A stretch of DNA of 64,000 nt from Bauldia litoralis (lineage in GTDB: Bacteria; Pseudomonadota; Alphaproteobacteria; Rhizobiales; Kaistiaceae): contig NZ_FMXQ01000005.1 of the NCBI RefSeq assembly GCF_900104485.1, positions 186,001 through 250,000 on the forward strand, read 5' to 3'. Positions within the stretch are counted from its first letter, which is position 1; every line of letters begins with the position of its first letter. Shown piece after piece: positions 16,999 to 25,901 of this stretch. The position numbers were made by a program, and so were the translations under genes. A model generated the notes under the pieces. The model searched no databases and had not been told where the DNA came from. It worked only from the letters and a program-made list of their open reading frames with translations.

Positions 16999-17071
16999 GG
17001 GTTCGGGTCCCCTTCGTTGACGGGCGCGCGGTTGGCTTCCCTGCTCGCCTTCGGCTCGACAAGAGGCAAAG

Positions 17072-17094
17072 CCCTCTCCCGCGAGGGGAGAGGG
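17072..17094. repeat. Palindrome CCCTCTCCC / GGGAGAGGG, single copy
   Basis: Arms of nine bases around a five-base loop lie in the 136-base gap between the CoA-transferase-fold and epimerase genes. The same arms occur at both ends of the longer elements at 18188-18374 and 52694-52872, so this is probably a solo or decayed member of that repeat family. It could also act as a transcript hairpin. Confidence 0.7.
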
Positions 17095-17134
17095 AAAGGG
17101 GCGGCGCGGTTGTTGGTGTGGGTTCGCAGCGGCA

Positions 17135-18148
17135 TCAGAGCGGTTCCGCGGCGATGCGGTAGCGGGTGACGAAGGGCTCGCCGGCCTTGAAGGCGAGCGC
17201 CGTCGGGGTGCCGGACAGGCTGATGGGATTGTCCGCCTGGGCGGTCGGCGGGCCGAGGCCGAAGGGCGAGCAGATCGGCTCGATGCCGATGGCGATGTGG
17301 CGCCCGTTCCACGGCGCCATCTTGCGGCCGGCGTTGCTGTACCAGAGGAGGAGGCTGGGGAAATGCTCCTTCTGCCAGGTCAGGCGGACGCGGTAGCCCT
17401 CCGCCTCGTTGGCGAGCGCCGCCGTGCCGTCGATGCCGTTGAGCTGCAAAAGTTCCTCGGCCTCGGTGGAGAGCGGCAGGCGGCTGGCGTCGACGACAGT
17501 GCCGAAACGGCCGGGGACCTTCTCGAGATCGTCGAAGCGGGCGTCGATGGCGAAGAGCGGCGCTGCCGGCTCGACGGTGGATGGATAGGTCAGGCCGTGA
17601 TCGAAGCGGCCGGGCTCGAGCCGGGCGCCGCCGACGGCGAGCGGCAGCCGGAACACCGGGTGCAGGCCGATCGGCAGGCGACAGTCCTCGCGGACTTCGA
17701 CGCGAAATTCGCAGTCGATCGCCGGGGCGTCCGGGTCGGGCGTGACGGTGCGCTCGACCCGGGCGATCGGGCTCGATTCGGGATAATCGAGGGCGAGCTT
17801 CAGCGCGCCGTCGCCGGCCGACTGCCACTGCCAGTCGGTGTTGGAGGAATGGCCGTGGGCTTCCTCGCCCGGATCGGCGGGCCGGATGGCGGCGGCCCAA
17901 TCCGGCGCAAAGCCATCGGGCGGGACGGAGTAGCCGAAGGGGACGCACGGCCACTCGCCGCGCAGCTTCCGCAGGATGCCGGGCAGGTCTTCGGTGCCCG
18001 CCTCGCCGGCCCATGGGGCGACTTGCATCGGGCTGACCTGGCGGCCATCGGCGAGGAGGAAGGTGACGGGGGCGAGCATGGCGCCAAGGCGCTGGACAGT
18101 CAGCGCGCCATGCGCCCAGCCGAGACCACGATACGGGGTGTCAGTCAT
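17135..18148 (-). CDS. Aldose 1-epimerase family protein
   Basis: 337 residues of the galactose-mutarotase fold, catalysing alpha/beta anomer interconversion of an aldose or a related sugar conjugate. Likely active residues are the histidines in GLHPVFRLPL and HGHSSNTDWQW and the late glutamate in IGIEPICSPFG. I chose ATG at 18148 (MTDTPYRGLGW, with GGGAGCC upstream). A longer frame to 18283 reads into the upstream repeat element and encodes its palindrome, so it is not natural coding. Gene neighbours are the CoA-transferase-fold protein and lactonase downstream and the CaiB/hydratase operon upstream. Confidence 0.82.
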   Translation of the reverse strand: MTDTPYRGLGWAHGALTVQRLGAMLAPVTFLLADGRQVSPMQVAPWAGEAGTEDLPGILRKLRGEWPCVPFGYSVPPDGFAPDWAAAIRPADPGEEAHGHSSNTDWQWQSAGDGALKLALDYPESSPIARVERTVTPDPDAPAIDCEFRVEVREDCRLPIGLHPVFRLPLAVGGARLEPGRFDHGLTYPSTVEPAAPLFAIDARFDDLEKVPGRFGTVVDASRLPLSTEAEELLQLNGIDGTAALANEAEGYRVRLTWQKEHFPSLLLWYSNAGRKMAPWNGRHIAIGIEPICSPFGLGPPTAQADNPISLSGTPTALAFKAGEPFVTRYRIAAEPL

Positions 18149-18187
18149 GGGTGGGGGCTCCCTTTTGAGTCGGACGCGACAGTTCTC

Positions 18188-18374
18188 CCCTCTCCCATTG
18201 GGAGAGGGCTTTGCGGCTTGGCGAGCGGAGCGAGGTTGGGCGCAAAGGGTGAGGGGCGAGAGCGACGAGGTTATTGCGTCCACGCTTCAGCCCCTCACCC
18301 TTGCGGCCTAGGCGTCTCGGTCGCTGCGCTTCCTGCGACGCCAAGGCCGCAAGCCCTCTCCCAATGGGAGAGGG
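18188..18374. repeat. Composite intergenic palindromic element, copy 1
   Basis: A 187-bp element fills most of the gap between the enoyl-CoA hydratase stop and the epimerase start. It has terminal palindromes CCCTCTCCC-N3-GGGAGAGGG (18188-18208 and 18354-18374) and an internal 11-bp inverted pair GGGTGAGGGGC (18248-18258) / GCCCCTCACCC (18290-18300). The right portion, starting GGCCTAGGCGTCTCGG, is nearly the same as in the copy at 52694-52872, in the same orientation. Such non-coding mosaic repeats are known in Hyphomicrobiales; they are thought to be mobilised passively or to act as RNA hairpins. Confidence 0.85.
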
Positions 18375-18445
18375 AAATACCAGTGATGTCGCGGTTATTC
18401 GTTCAGTGGGCACTGAACCACGCTGCCGACGGCCCGGCACCGGGG

Positions 18446-19243
18446 TCAGCCTCGTTTTTCGCGCTCGCGGGCGGCGCTTTTCTCGGCGAATTCGCGGACG
18501 CGGGCCTTGGCGAAATCGGTGCGGAACAGGCTGCGGACGGCTTCGCCTTCGCGGTCGAGGCCGGCGGGGAGCTCGTTGCGGGTGGCGAAGTGGACCAGCG
18601 TCTTCAGTTCGCGGATCGCATCGGGCGAGGCGGTGGCGAGTTCGCCGGCAAGCGCCAGGGCGCGGGGCATCAGGTCGTCGGGCTCGGTCACCTCGGCGAC
18701 CAGGCCGTAATCGACGAAGGTCGCCGCGGGCAGCATGGCGCCGGTGAGGAGCAGGTAGGCAGCGCGGTTGGCGCCGAGCTTTGCGACGCCGCGCTGGGTG
18801 CCGCCGCCGCCGGGGACGAGGCCGAGCTTGACCTCGGGCAGGCCCATCTTGGCCTTCGACGAGGCGATGACGATGTCGCAGCACAGCACCATCTCGAAGC
18901 CGCCGCCGAGGGCATAGCCGTTGACCGCGGCGATCACCGGCTTGGGATTGTCCTCGATCGCCGCATACATGGCACGGCCGCGGGTCTGGAAGTCGTCGAA
19001 GGCGCTATCCGCCTGGCCGGCATATTCCTTGATGTCGGCGCCGGCCATGAAGCCCCTGCCCTCGCCGGTCAGGACGATGACGTTGACCTCCGGGTCGCGG
19101 CCGAGGTCGAGAAACGCCTCGGTGATCTCCGCCATCATCGGCGTGCTGATCGCGTTGAGCTGGTCGGGGCGGCGGAAGGTGACCACCGCGACCGCGCCGT
19201 GGCGGTCGACCGACAGGCTTTCGGGCGCGGCGGGGGCGGCCAT
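18446..19243 (-). CDS. Enoyl-CoA hydratase/isomerase family protein
   Basis: 265-residue crotonase-fold enzyme. [10 protein letters not shown] (65-74) forms the first oxyanion loop and [12 protein letters not shown] (108-119) the second. Glu117 and Glu137 (LPEVKLG) match both catalytic glutamates of true hydratases. The C-terminal tail is basic (REREKRG). It starts almost directly after the CaiB gene (a one-base gap), so both belong to the long importer operon that begins at 27913. Together they suggest a pathway in which the imported substrate, or a product of it, is handled as a CoA thioester. Confidence 0.9.
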   Translation of the reverse strand: MAAPAAPESLSVDRHGAVAVVTFRRPDQLNAISTPMMAEITEAFLDLGRDPEVNVIVLTGEGRGFMAGADIKEYAGQADSAFDDFQTRGRAMYAAIEDNPKPVIAAVNGYALGGGFEMVLCCDIVIASSKAKMGLPEVKLGLVPGGGGTQRGVAKLGANRAAYLLLTGAMLPAATFVDYGLVAEVTEPDDLMPRALALAGELATASPDAIRELKTLVHFATRNELPAGLDREGEAVRSLFRTDFAKARVREFAEKSAAREREKRG

Positions 19244-19244
19244 C

Positions 19245-20477
19245 TCAGGTCTCGATCGTCATGTCGCCATCGGCGACAAGGGAATCGATATCATCGGGCG
19301 CCATCCCGAACTCGGCGAGGATCTCGCGGCCATGCTCGCCGATCAGCGGCGCCGGGCGCTCGATCACCGGCTGGGTCTCGCTCATCCTGATCGCCGGGGC
19401 GACGACGCGAACGGTGCCGCCCCTGGGGTGCTCGTAAGTGGTGAGCATGTTCATGTGCCTGACCTGCGGGTCCTCGGCAGCGGTGCGGATGTCGTTGACC
19501 TGGGCGCACCAGATGTCGACGGCGAGCATGCGCTCCAGCAGTTCGGCCGAGCCGTATTTGCGGGTCTCGGCGTTGACCTTCTCCCAGACCTCGTCGCGCT
19601 TGTCGTAGAGGGTGGCGAGGTCGTCATAGACGGCGAGTTCCGGCGCCTCCAGCACCTCGTAGAGCGTCTTGAACGGGCTCATGGCGATCGAGACGTAACC
19701 GTCCTTCGTCTCGTAGATGCCGAAGGGCGCCTGCATGCCGGGATGGCCGATGCCGGAATTGGGGCGCTTCAGGTCCTGACCGAGATTGAGGACAGCGACA
19801 TATTCCTGCGCCAGATGCGCAAGCATCCCCGCCAGCAGATTGACCTCGATCTTCTGGCCCTTGCCGGTCTTCTCGCGCCAGTAGAGCGCGCCAAGGATGC
19901 CGTAGACCATGTTCATCGCGCCGATCTGGTCGGCAAGGCCGGCGCCAGCCGGCACCGGGGCCTGGTCGCCGCGGCCGGTGTTGTCGATCAGGCCGGCCAG
20001 CCCCTGGATCAGCATGTCCTGGCCGGGGCGATCGACATAGGGGCCCTCCTCGCCATAGCCGGAGCCGGAGCAGTAGATGATGCGCGGATTGACGGCCTTG
20101 AAGTCCTCGTAGCCGTAGCCGAGACGATCGAAGACGCCGGGACGGAAATTCTGGACGACGACATCGGCGGTCTTCGCCATCTCCATGATCAGGTCATGGA
20201 CCTTCTTGCTCTTGAGGTTCAGCGCGATCGACCGCTTGTTGCGGTTCCAGGCGAGGAAGTTCGGGCTTTCCGAACCGCCGACCCATTTGGCGAAGAAGGT
20301 CATCGACCGGAACATGTCGCCGGAGCCGGCGCGCTCGATCTTGATGATGTTGGCGCCCATGTCGCCGAGCAACTGGGTGGCGAAAGGCCCCTGCAGCAGG
20401 TGGCTGAAATCGAGGACGGTGACGCCTTCGAGAGCGCGCTGGACGGGTGGCTCGCTGGTCACGATATTCTCCGTCAC
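19245..20477 (-). CDS. CaiB/BaiF (family III) CoA-transferase
   Basis: 410 residues. The family III N terminus (ALEGVTVLDFSHLLQGPF, LLGDMGANIIKIE) and the NRNKRSIALNL segment are clear. The catalytic aspartate is probably Asp154 in DRPGQDMLIQGLAGL. These enzymes move CoA between carboxylic acids such as carnitine, formate/oxalate or succinate partners. I chose the GTG at 20477 because it overlaps the SDR stop as GTGA; a longer frame only shadows the SDR. It is translationally coupled to the SDR and followed at once by the hydratase. The acid substrate is unknown. Confidence 0.9.
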   Translation of the reverse strand: MTENIVTSEPPVQRALEGVTVLDFSHLLQGPFATQLLGDMGANIIKIERAGSGDMFRSMTFFAKWVGGSESPNFLAWNRNKRSIALNLKSKKVHDLIMEMAKTADVVVQNFRPGVFDRLGYGYEDFKAVNPRIIYCSGSGYGEEGPYVDRPGQDMLIQGLAGLIDNTGRGDQAPVPAGAGLADQIGAMNMVYGILGALYWREKTGKGQKIEVNLLAGMLAHLAQEYVAVLNLGQDLKRPNSGIGHPGMQAPFGIYETKDGYVSIAMSPFKTLYEVLEAPELAVYDDLATLYDKRDEVWEKVNAETRKYGSAELLERMLAVDIWCAQVNDIRTAAEDPQVRHMNMLTTYEHPRGGTVRVVAPAIRMSETQPVIERPAPLIGEHGREILAEFGMAPDDIDSLVADGDMTIET

Positions 20478-21259
20478 ACGAGGTCCGGCACGAAACGCGG
20501 CGCGGCGGTGAGACCGCCGTCGACGCGCAAATCGATGCCCGTGGTGAAGCCGGCGGCGTCGCTGGCGAGATAGATGGCGGCCTCGGCGATCTCGCTCGGC
20601 TTCCCGATGCGGCCGACCGGGTGCATCTTGATCCAGGCGCGCATGACATGCTCGCCGAGATCGGCGATGACCTTCTCGTTCATCGGGGTGTTGATGGTGC
20701 CGGGCGAGATCGAGTTGACGCGAACATTCTGCGGCCCGAACTCGACCGCCATCTGGCGGGTCATCGACATCACCGCGCCCTTGGCGCCGGCATAGGCGGT
20801 CCAGCCGTCGAGGCCGATGTGGCCCTGGGCCGAGGCCATGTTGATGATGACGCCGCCGCCCTGCTCGATCATCTGCGGCAGGGCATGCTTGCAGCCACGG
20901 AAGACGCTGGTGAGGTTGATCGCGATCAGCTTGTGCCACTGCTCGTCGGTCATCTCGTGAACCGGGAAACCGCCGATGGCGACGGCGGCGTTGTTGACCA
21001 GAATGTCGAGCCGGCCGCCCTTTTCGATGGCGGTGCCGATCAGGGTCTGGATGTCCTTGTCCTCGGCGACATCGCAATGGACATAGTCGGCCCTCAACCC
21101 CTCGTCGCGGAGCGAGGCGGCGAAGGTCTCGCCCTTCTTGTCGGAGATGTCACCGATGAAGACATGAGCGCCCTCACGGGCCATGCCTTCGGCGATGGCG
21201 TGGCCGATGCCGTCCGCCGCGCCGGTGATGACCGCGATCTTGTCCTTCAAGCGATCCAT
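20474..21259 (-). CDS. Short-chain dehydrogenase/reductase (SDR)
   Basis: 261-residue classical SDR: TGAADGIG at 12-19, VNNAA at 88-92, and catalytic Ser143, Tyr156 and Lys160. The ATG at 21259 has TAGGAGGCGAAAC upstream, a strong ribosome site, and begins 11 bases after the second permease. It probably oxidises the imported sugar-like compound before the CoA-transferase step; the order of reactions is inferred from gene order only. Confidence 0.88.
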   Translation of the reverse strand: MDRLKDKIAVITGAADGIGHAIAEGMAREGAHVFIGDISDKKGETFAASLRDEGLRADYVHCDVAEDKDIQTLIGTAIEKGGRLDILVNNAAVAIGGFPVHEMTDEQWHKLIAINLTSVFRGCKHALPQMIEQGGGVIINMASAQGHIGLDGWTAYAGAKGAVMSMTRQMAVEFGPQNVRVNSISPGTINTPMNEKVIADLGEHVMRAWIKMHPVGRIGKPSEIAEAAIYLASDAAGFTTGIDLRVDGGLTAAPRFVPDLV

Positions 21260-21270
21260 TGTTTCGCCTC

Positions 21271-22269
21271 CTAGCCTGCGCGACGACGCTTCATTTCGTC
21301 GAAAGCGACCGCGATGATGATGATGATGCCGGTGATAACGAGTTGCCACTCCGTCGGCAGGTCGAGCATGCCGAGGCCGTTCGACATGAAGGCCAGAATG
21401 AGGACACCGAGGGCCATGCCGAGCAGCGAGCCAATGCCGCCCGACAGGCTGACGCCGCCAAGGACGACGGCGGCGACAACCTGGAACTCGAAGCCGATAC
21501 CGGCAAGGTGCACGGCCGAACCGAGGCGCGAGGCGAGCAGGATGCCCGAGATCGTCGCCATGACGCCGGAAATGACGAAGCAGATGAACTTGACGCGCTT
21601 GACCGGGAATCCGGCGAGCCGGGCAACCTCGGCATTGCCGCCGACGGCATAGACCTTTCGGCCGAAGGGGCGATAGCTCATCACGTACATGAAGATCAGC
21701 AGCAGGACGAGCGCGATGATCGCCGGCCATGGCACCACGCCGAGGAAGCGCTCGTTGCCGATGATGAAGAAGCTCTCGAGGTAGATGTCATCCGGGATCG
21801 CGGTCTTGCCGGTGTAGAGGTAGACGCCGCCGCGAAGGATGAAGAGCATGCCGAGCGTGACGATCAGCGAATTGATGCCGACATAGGCCGACAGGTAGCC
21901 GTTGATGCCGCCGACGATCAGGCCGAGCAGCAGCGCGGCGGCAAGGCCCAGCCACAGCGAGCCGGTGGCGTTCATCACCTCGATCAGGGGAATGGCGACC
22001 GCAGCCTGCAGCGAGCCGACCGAGATATCCACCTCGCCCGATATGAAGACGATGGCGACGCCGATTCCGGCGATCATCACCAGCGAGCCCTGGCCGAGGA
22101 CGTTGGTCAGGTTGCGAACGGTGAAGAAATATTCCGACGTGAAGGAGAAGAAGGCGATCAACGCGAAGATCGACAGGACCAGCGCGATCTCCTGACGCCG
22201 GCCGAGCATGGCGAAGGTATCGGTGACATGACCGCCCGACCGGGCGGCGAGGCTAGACGATGGCGGCAT
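21271..22269 (-). CDS. Sugar ABC transporter permease (RbsC type), second of the pair
   Basis: 332-residue inner-membrane permease of the ribose/xylose transporter class with about nine or ten hydrophobic segments. Landmarks are ISGEVDISVGSL near residue 72, NGYLSAYVGINSLIVTLGM, and GGVSLSGGIGSLLGM near the C terminus. The ATG at 22269 overlaps the ATPase stop by 17 bases; an upstream ATG at 22299 lies deeper in the ATPase gene. A second, different permease is encoded at 23760-24758, so the transporter may be a heterodimer. Confidence 0.88.
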   Translation of the reverse strand: MPPSSSLAARSGGHVTDTFAMLGRRQEIALVLSIFALIAFFSFTSEYFFTVRNLTNVLGQGSLVMIAGIGVAIVFISGEVDISVGSLQAAVAIPLIEVMNATGSLWLGLAAALLLGLIVGGINGYLSAYVGINSLIVTLGMLFILRGGVYLYTGKTAIPDDIYLESFFIIGNERFLGVVPWPAIIALVLLLIFMYVMSYRPFGRKVYAVGGNAEVARLAGFPVKRVKFICFVISGVMATISGILLASRLGSAVHLAGIGFEFQVVAAVVLGGVSLSGGIGSLLGMALGVLILAFMSNGLGMLDLPTEWQLVITGIIIIIAVAFDEMKRRRAG

Positions 22270-23770
22270 TGAGGATCTTCTCCTGGGTCGCCTCGTCACG
22301 GCTGAAGGAACCGGTGATGCGGCCCTCGCCCATGACCATGATGCGGTCGCTGAGGCCGAGCAGCTCGGGCATCTCGGACGTCATCATGATGATCGCGTGG
22401 CCATCGGCGGCGAGCTGGTCGATCAGCGCGAAGATCTCGGACTTGGCGCCGACATCGATGCCGCGCGTCGGCTCGTCGACGACGATGACGCTCAGCCCCT
22501 TCAGCAGCCAGCGGGCGAGCAGCACCTTCTGCTGGTTGCCGCCGGAGAGGTTCTTGATCTCCTGGTAGAGGCCCGGCGTGCGGATGCGGAAGCGATCGAC
22601 ATAGGATTGCGCCGCCTCGCGCTCGCGCCGCTCGTCGATGAAGCCGCCACGGGCGAAACTGCCCAGCGCGGCGAGGCTGAGATTGTAGACCACCGGCAGT
22701 TCGAGCATCAGGCCCTCGCCCTTGCGGTCCTCGGTGAGAAGGCCGATGCCGAGCGAAACGGCGGTGCGGGTGTCATGCGGGCGAAGCGGCTTGCCACCGA
22801 CCGCGATGGTGCCGCTGTCGATCGGATCGAAGCCGACAATTGCCTTGGCGAGTTCGGTGCGGCCGGCGCCCATCAGGCCGAAGAAGCCGAGTACCTCGCC
22901 GGAATAGACCTCGAAGGAAATGTCCTCGAGCTTCTCGGTCCCGACACCCTTGACCGAGAGCGCCACCTTGTCGGATGCCTGACCGCGGCTGCGCGGAAAC
23001 AGGTCGTCGATCTGGCGGCCGATCATGTCCTGGATCAGCGTCTCATTGGTGTGATCGGCGATCGGCTTTGTCGAGATATGGCGGCCGTCGCGCAGCACGG
23101 TGACCGTGTCGGCGATCTCGAACACCTCGTCGAGCTTGTGGCTGACATAGATGACGGCGATGCCGAGCGAGGTCAGCCGGCGGATGACGGTGAAGAGCAG
23201 CGCCACCTCGTTCGGCGTCAGCGACGAGGTCGGCTCGTCCATGACGACGATGCGCGCCTCCTGGGCCAGCGCCCGGGCAATCTCGACCATCTGCTGCTGG
23301 CTGATCGGCAGGGTGCCGGTGCGGGCCGAGGTGTCGACGTCGAAGCCGATGCGTTCGAACAGCGCCTTCGCGTCGCGGCTGATCTTGCGCCAGTCGATCG
23401 AGCCGGTGCGGCCGGTCGGATACTCCTCGAGGAAGATGTTCTCGGCGACTGTGAATTCGGAGATCAGCGCGATCTCCTGGAAGACCACCTTGATGCCCTG
23501 GCGCAACGCATCGGCGGGGCCGGACAGCGTCGTCTCGCGGCCGGCGATGCGGATGGTGCCGGCATCCTTGCCGTAGACCCCGGCGAGGATCTTGATCAGC
23601 GTCGACTTGCCGGCGCCATTCTCGCCCATCAGGGCGTGAACCTTGCCGGCCTCCAGCGTCAGGTCGACATTGTCGAGGGCGATGACGCCGGGGAAATGCT
23701 TGCCGATGCCGGTCATCGCCAGCGGCGGCACGGCGGCGACGGTGCCGGCCATGGCGGCTTCAGCGGGCAT
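22253..23770 (-). CDS. Sugar ABC transporter ATP-binding protein (RbsA type, two ATPase domains)
   Basis: 505 residues with two tandem ATPase domains. Domain 1 has the Walker A GENGAGKST (49-57), a signature of the usual relaxed form LPISQQQ, and Walker B VVMDEPTSSL. Domain 2 has the usual degenerate Walker A GLMGAGRTEL, a full signature LSGGNQQK, and Walker B VVDEPTRGID. The ATG at 23770 has GGAGG eight bases upstream and overlaps the first permease by 11 bases. It energises import together with the permeases on either side and the binding protein at 24817-25848. Confidence 0.92.
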   Translation of the reverse strand: MPAEAAMAGTVAAVPPLAMTGIGKHFPGVIALDNVDLTLEAGKVHALMGENGAGKSTLIKILAGVYGKDAGTIRIAGRETTLSGPADALRQGIKVVFQEIALISEFTVAENIFLEEYPTGRTGSIDWRKISRDAKALFERIGFDVDTSARTGTLPISQQQMVEIARALAQEARIVVMDEPTSSLTPNEVALLFTVIRRLTSLGIAVIYVSHKLDEVFEIADTVTVLRDGRHISTKPIADHTNETLIQDMIGRQIDDLFPRSRGQASDKVALSVKGVGTEKLEDISFEVYSGEVLGFFGLMGAGRTELAKAIVGFDPIDSGTIAVGGKPLRPHDTRTAVSLGIGLLTEDRKGEGLMLELPVVYNLSLAALGSFARGGFIDERREREAAQSYVDRFRIRTPGLYQEIKNLSGGNQQKVLLARWLLKGLSVIVVDEPTRGIDVGAKSEIFALIDQLAADGHAIIMMTSEMPELLGLSDRIMVMGEGRITGSFSRDEATQEKILNAAIV

Positions 23771-24758
23771 CGGCGCGCCTCCGCAGGATGTCGAGATAGA
23801 TGGCAAGGATCAGGACGACGCCGGGGACGATCATCTGCAGGTCCTGGTTCCACTGCAGGATGATGATGCCGTTGTCGATGATCTTGAGAATGAAGACGCC
23901 GAGCAGCGTGCCGATCAGGGTGCCGCGGCCGCCGGACAGGCTGGTGCCGCCGAGGATGACAGCGGCGATGACGGTCAGCTCGAAGCCACGGCCGGCGGTC
24001 GGCTGGCCGGCATTCATCAGCGAGCCGAGGATCAGGCCGGCGACGCCGACCAGCGCGCCGGTGAGGACGAAGGCGAAGAGCTTGAGCCGGGTCGAGCGCA
24101 GGCCGGAGAGGCGCGCGGTCTTCTCGTTGGCGCCGACGGCATAGAGGTAGCGGCCGAGCGTCGTGTGGCGGAGCACGACATAGGAGGCAACGAAGATGAT
24201 CGCCGCGATGATGACCGGGATCGGCACCGGGCCGACATAGCCGGCGCCGATATCGACGAAGGACGCGATGTGATGGTGGTTCTGGATCGCCTCGCGGGTG
24301 TAGAGGAACACGCCGCCCTGGAGGATCATCATCGTGCCGATGGTGGCGATCAGCGAATTGACCTTGAGCCGGGTGACGACGACGCCGTTGACGAGGCCGA
24401 CAAAGGCGCCGAAGGCGATGCCGGCGACCGCGCCGAGAAAGACGCTGTCGGTGAGATTGATGACGTCCATCGCGACGACGCCGACGAAAGCCAGCGATGC
24501 GCCGACGGAGAGATCGACCTCGGCGGTGATCAGCAGCATCGTCATGCCGCAGGCGACGATCAGCACCAGCGCGACCTGGCGCAGGATGGCGATGATATTG
24601 GCGCCCGAATAGAATTGCGGGACGACCAGCGAGATGCCGACGCAGATGATGACGAGCGCGGCGACGAGGACGATCTGACCGTTGCTGGCCAGCGCGCCGA
24701 CGAGGCTTCCCGACGTCGGGGGGCTTGAGACTTCGGTCACCATTTTGGTCAATGCCAT
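23760..24758 (-). CDS. Sugar ABC transporter permease (RbsC type), first of the pair
   Basis: 332-residue RbsC-type permease with about ten hydrophobic segments. ITAEVDLSVGASLAF near 75-90 and GGTSLSGGRGTLIG near 270 are the family's conserved loops. The start ATG at 24758 has AGGA upstream; an in-frame ATG five codons later is an alternative. A strong hairpin lies just before it, between the binding-protein and permease genes. It differs in sequence from the permease at 21271-22269, so the two are not a recent duplication. Confidence 0.9.
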   Translation of the reverse strand: MALTKMVTEVSSPPTSGSLVGALASNGQIVLVAALVIICVGISLVVPQFYSGANIIAILRQVALVLIVACGMTMLLITAEVDLSVGASLAFVGVVAMDVINLTDSVFLGAVAGIAFGAFVGLVNGVVVTRLKVNSLIATIGTMMILQGGVFLYTREAIQNHHHIASFVDIGAGYVGPVPIPVIIAAIIFVASYVVLRHTTLGRYLYAVGANEKTARLSGLRSTRLKLFAFVLTGALVGVAGLILGSLMNAGQPTAGRGFELTVIAAVILGGTSLSGGRGTLIGTLLGVFILKIIDNGIIILQWNQDLQMIVPGVVLILAIYLDILRRRADAR

Positions 24759-24771
24759 CTTCGGGTCCTGC

Positions 24772-24793
24772 CCGGGGCCGCGAACGGCCCCGG
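24772..24793 (-). terminator. Hairpin between binding-protein and permease genes
   Basis: A perfect 9-bp stem CCGGGGCCG / CGGCCCCGG encloses a four-base loop that reads TTCG on the minus (transcribed) strand. There is no T-run after it. In binding-protein operons such hairpins commonly protect the upstream message or partly terminate, giving more binding protein than permease; that role is inferred here. Confidence 0.7.
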
Positions 24794-24816
24794 ACGGTTT
24801 CGCGTCAGTGGCTGCC

Positions 24817-25848
24817 TTACTTGAGGTCGGCAGCGGTCTTGGTGCACTTCTCCGGCGGGACCAGCGCGTTGACCGCATCCCACTTGATGGAGCGCGTCGA
24901 GCCGTCATAGTCGTAGTAGGTCGACCATTCGTCGCCAACCATCGGCGCGGTCGGGCTGACGATATGCTCCGGGACTTCCTCGCCGTTGAAGACCTTGATG
25001 GCGGCTTCGATGGCGGTGTAGCCGTTCTTCTCCGGGAACATCGCGGCCTCGATGCGGTAGGACGGCTCGTTCTCCATCGCGTTGATGAAGGCGAGACCCT
25101 CGCCACCGGTGCCGACGACGAGCAGGTCGTCCTGCGACTTGCCGGCGGCCTTCCAGGCCTGGAGGCCACCCAGCGACGACGAGTCGTTGATGCCGTAGAT
25201 GATGTTGATGTCATCATTCTGGGCGAGCGCCGCGGTCGACACCTCGAGCGAACGGTCGGGGTTGCCGCCGCCGTCGAGGTCATGGACGAGGGTGGCATCC
25301 GGGATCTCGGTGCGGATACCGTCCATGAAGCCTTCCGAACGCAGCACGGTCGCCGACAGGAGCGGCAGGCCGACATTCATCACCTTGGCGACGCCGTCGA
25401 GATTTTCCTTGGCGTATTTGCCCGCCTCGACGCCGGCGTCGTAGCCGGTGTCATAGTCGCAGATGGCGACCATGGTGGTCATGCCCTTGACCGGGTTGCC
25501 TTCCAGCACGACCGGCATGCCGGCGGCCTTGGCACGACGCAGGAGCGGCACGACGCCTTCCTCGTTGACCGGCGTCAGGATGAGAACGTCAACGCCCTGG
25601 GCGATGAAATCCTCGGCGGCGGAGACCTGCTTGGCAACGTCGAGATTGGCGTCCTTGACCTCGACGGTGATGCCGAGTTCCGCACCGTGGTCCTTCATGC
25701 CCTTGATGACATTCTGATACCACTCATGGGTCGCGTAGTTCACCACGTAGCCGATACGCTTCGGGGTATCTTGAGCGATTGCCGGCGCGGCCATGACGGC
25801 GACGAGCGCCGTGCCGGCTGCCAGCAGTCCGAGGATCGATTTCTGCAT
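24817..25848 (-). CDS. Sugar ABC transporter substrate-binding protein (RbsB type)
   Basis: 343 residues with a signal peptide of about 26 residues ending PAIAQ, then the type I periplasmic-binding fold (KRIGYVVNYATHEWYQNV, AEDFIAQGVDVLILTPVN, GINDSSSLGG, VVGTGGEG). A GGAGGAAG ribosome site precedes the ATG at 25848. The gene follows the IclR regulator by 53 bases and leads the transport genes. It captures a sugar or sugar-like ligand in the periplasm; the ligand is not predictable. Confidence 0.92.
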   Translation of the reverse strand: MQKSILGLLAAGTALVAVMAAPAIAQDTPKRIGYVVNYATHEWYQNVIKGMKDHGAELGITVEVKDANLDVAKQVSAAEDFIAQGVDVLILTPVNEEGVVPLLRRAKAAGMPVVLEGNPVKGMTTMVAICDYDTGYDAGVEAGKYAKENLDGVAKVMNVGLPLLSATVLRSEGFMDGIRTEIPDATLVHDLDGGGNPDRSLEVSTAALAQNDDINIIYGINDSSSLGGLQAWKAAGKSQDDLLVVGTGGEGLAFINAMENEPSYRIEAAMFPEKNGYTAIEAAIKVFNGEEVPEHIVSPTAPMVGDEWSTYYDYDGSTRSIKWDAVNALVPPEKCTKTAADLK

Positions 25849-25901
25849 TGACTTCCTCCCAGTTGTCTCGCGCCAGCGGGGGATTGGGGTTGAGGGGGCT
25901 C

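Noticed and set aside
18149-18283. 45-residue extension of the aldose epimerase
   Set aside because: It also reads through the repeat palindrome, and the family start is MTDTPYRGLGW at 18148.
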